Source: Thermoanaerobacterales bacterium (GTDB lineage Bacteria; Bacillota; Thermosediminibacteria; Thermosediminibacterales; Tepidanaerobacteraceae). From it: a stretch of 6,466 nucleotides of DNA. Positions 6,444-6,466 of this stretch are shown in pieces (position 1 is the first letter of the stretch; every line of letters begins with the position of its first letter). The DNA is taken from assembly GCA_012839145.1 (NCBI GenBank), contig DUNY01000387.1, forward strand, positions 1-6,466. The letters run 5' to 3'. Below the pieces are notes generated by a model. That model had not been told where the DNA came from and made no database searches. It was given only the letters and a program-made list of their open reading frames with translations. The translations under genes and the position numbers were made by a program.

Positions 6444-6450
6444 CCCCCTC
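6444..6450 (-). promoter_or_regulatory. Ribosome binding site supporting the TTG start of the deacylase gene
   Basis: GAGGGGG on the minus strand stands seven bases before TTG at 6434-6436. An ATG two bases inside the TTG is out of frame and soon meets a stop. The promoter of the operon, if it starts here, lies beyond the right edge. Confidence 0.75.
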
Positions 6451-6466
6451 TATTGTTCCTTTGTTT

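Overview
The window looks like a chromosomal catabolic locus from a low-GC Gram-positive anaerobe, most likely a clostridial Firmicute. The clues are AT-rich intergenic DNA, purine-rich Shine-Dalgarno sites (AGGAGG, AGAGGTGA, GAGGGGG), a lipobox-type lipoprotein, and a Crp/Fnr regulator of the clostridial style. This assignment is inferred from style, not from a marker gene. I see no tRNA, rRNA, CRISPR array, insertion sequence, phage gene or replication origin.

Layout, left to right. Positions 1-470 (+) hold the C-terminal ~155 codons of a Crp/Fnr-family regulator whose start lies beyond the left edge. Positions 471-701 hold what looks like the remnant of a small membrane protein on the minus strand. 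A strong hairpin at 717-746 ends the next gene. Positions 750-1643 (-) encode an acetamidase/formamidase-family amidohydrolase. Positions 1644-1946 are a 303-base intergenic region with a candidate promoter and dyad for the amidase, a recurring AACACG hexamer, a perfect 10-base palindrome, and the terminator of the next operon (1903-1943). Positions 1947-6436 form a tight three-gene minus-strand operon. In transcription order it encodes a D-aminoacylase-like amidohydrolase (4829-6436), a family 5 peptide-type solute-binding lipoprotein (3167-4804), and an M19 (renal dipeptidase) family metallopeptidase (1947-3149).

Working model (inference): the lipoprotein captures a peptide-like or N-acylated compound outside the cell. 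The M19 enzyme and the D-aminoacylase-like enzyme then cleave peptide and N-acyl bonds. The separately transcribed amidase could release ammonia from a small amide product or related substrate. Both family assignments point toward D-amino-acid-containing or N-blocked peptides. However, both enzymes depart from their family consensus: the M19 protein has HxH in place of the usual HxD, and the deacylase lacks several usual pocket motifs. The true substrate may therefore be different. No permease or ATPase genes lie inside the window. The Crp/Fnr protein is a plausible but unproven local regulator.
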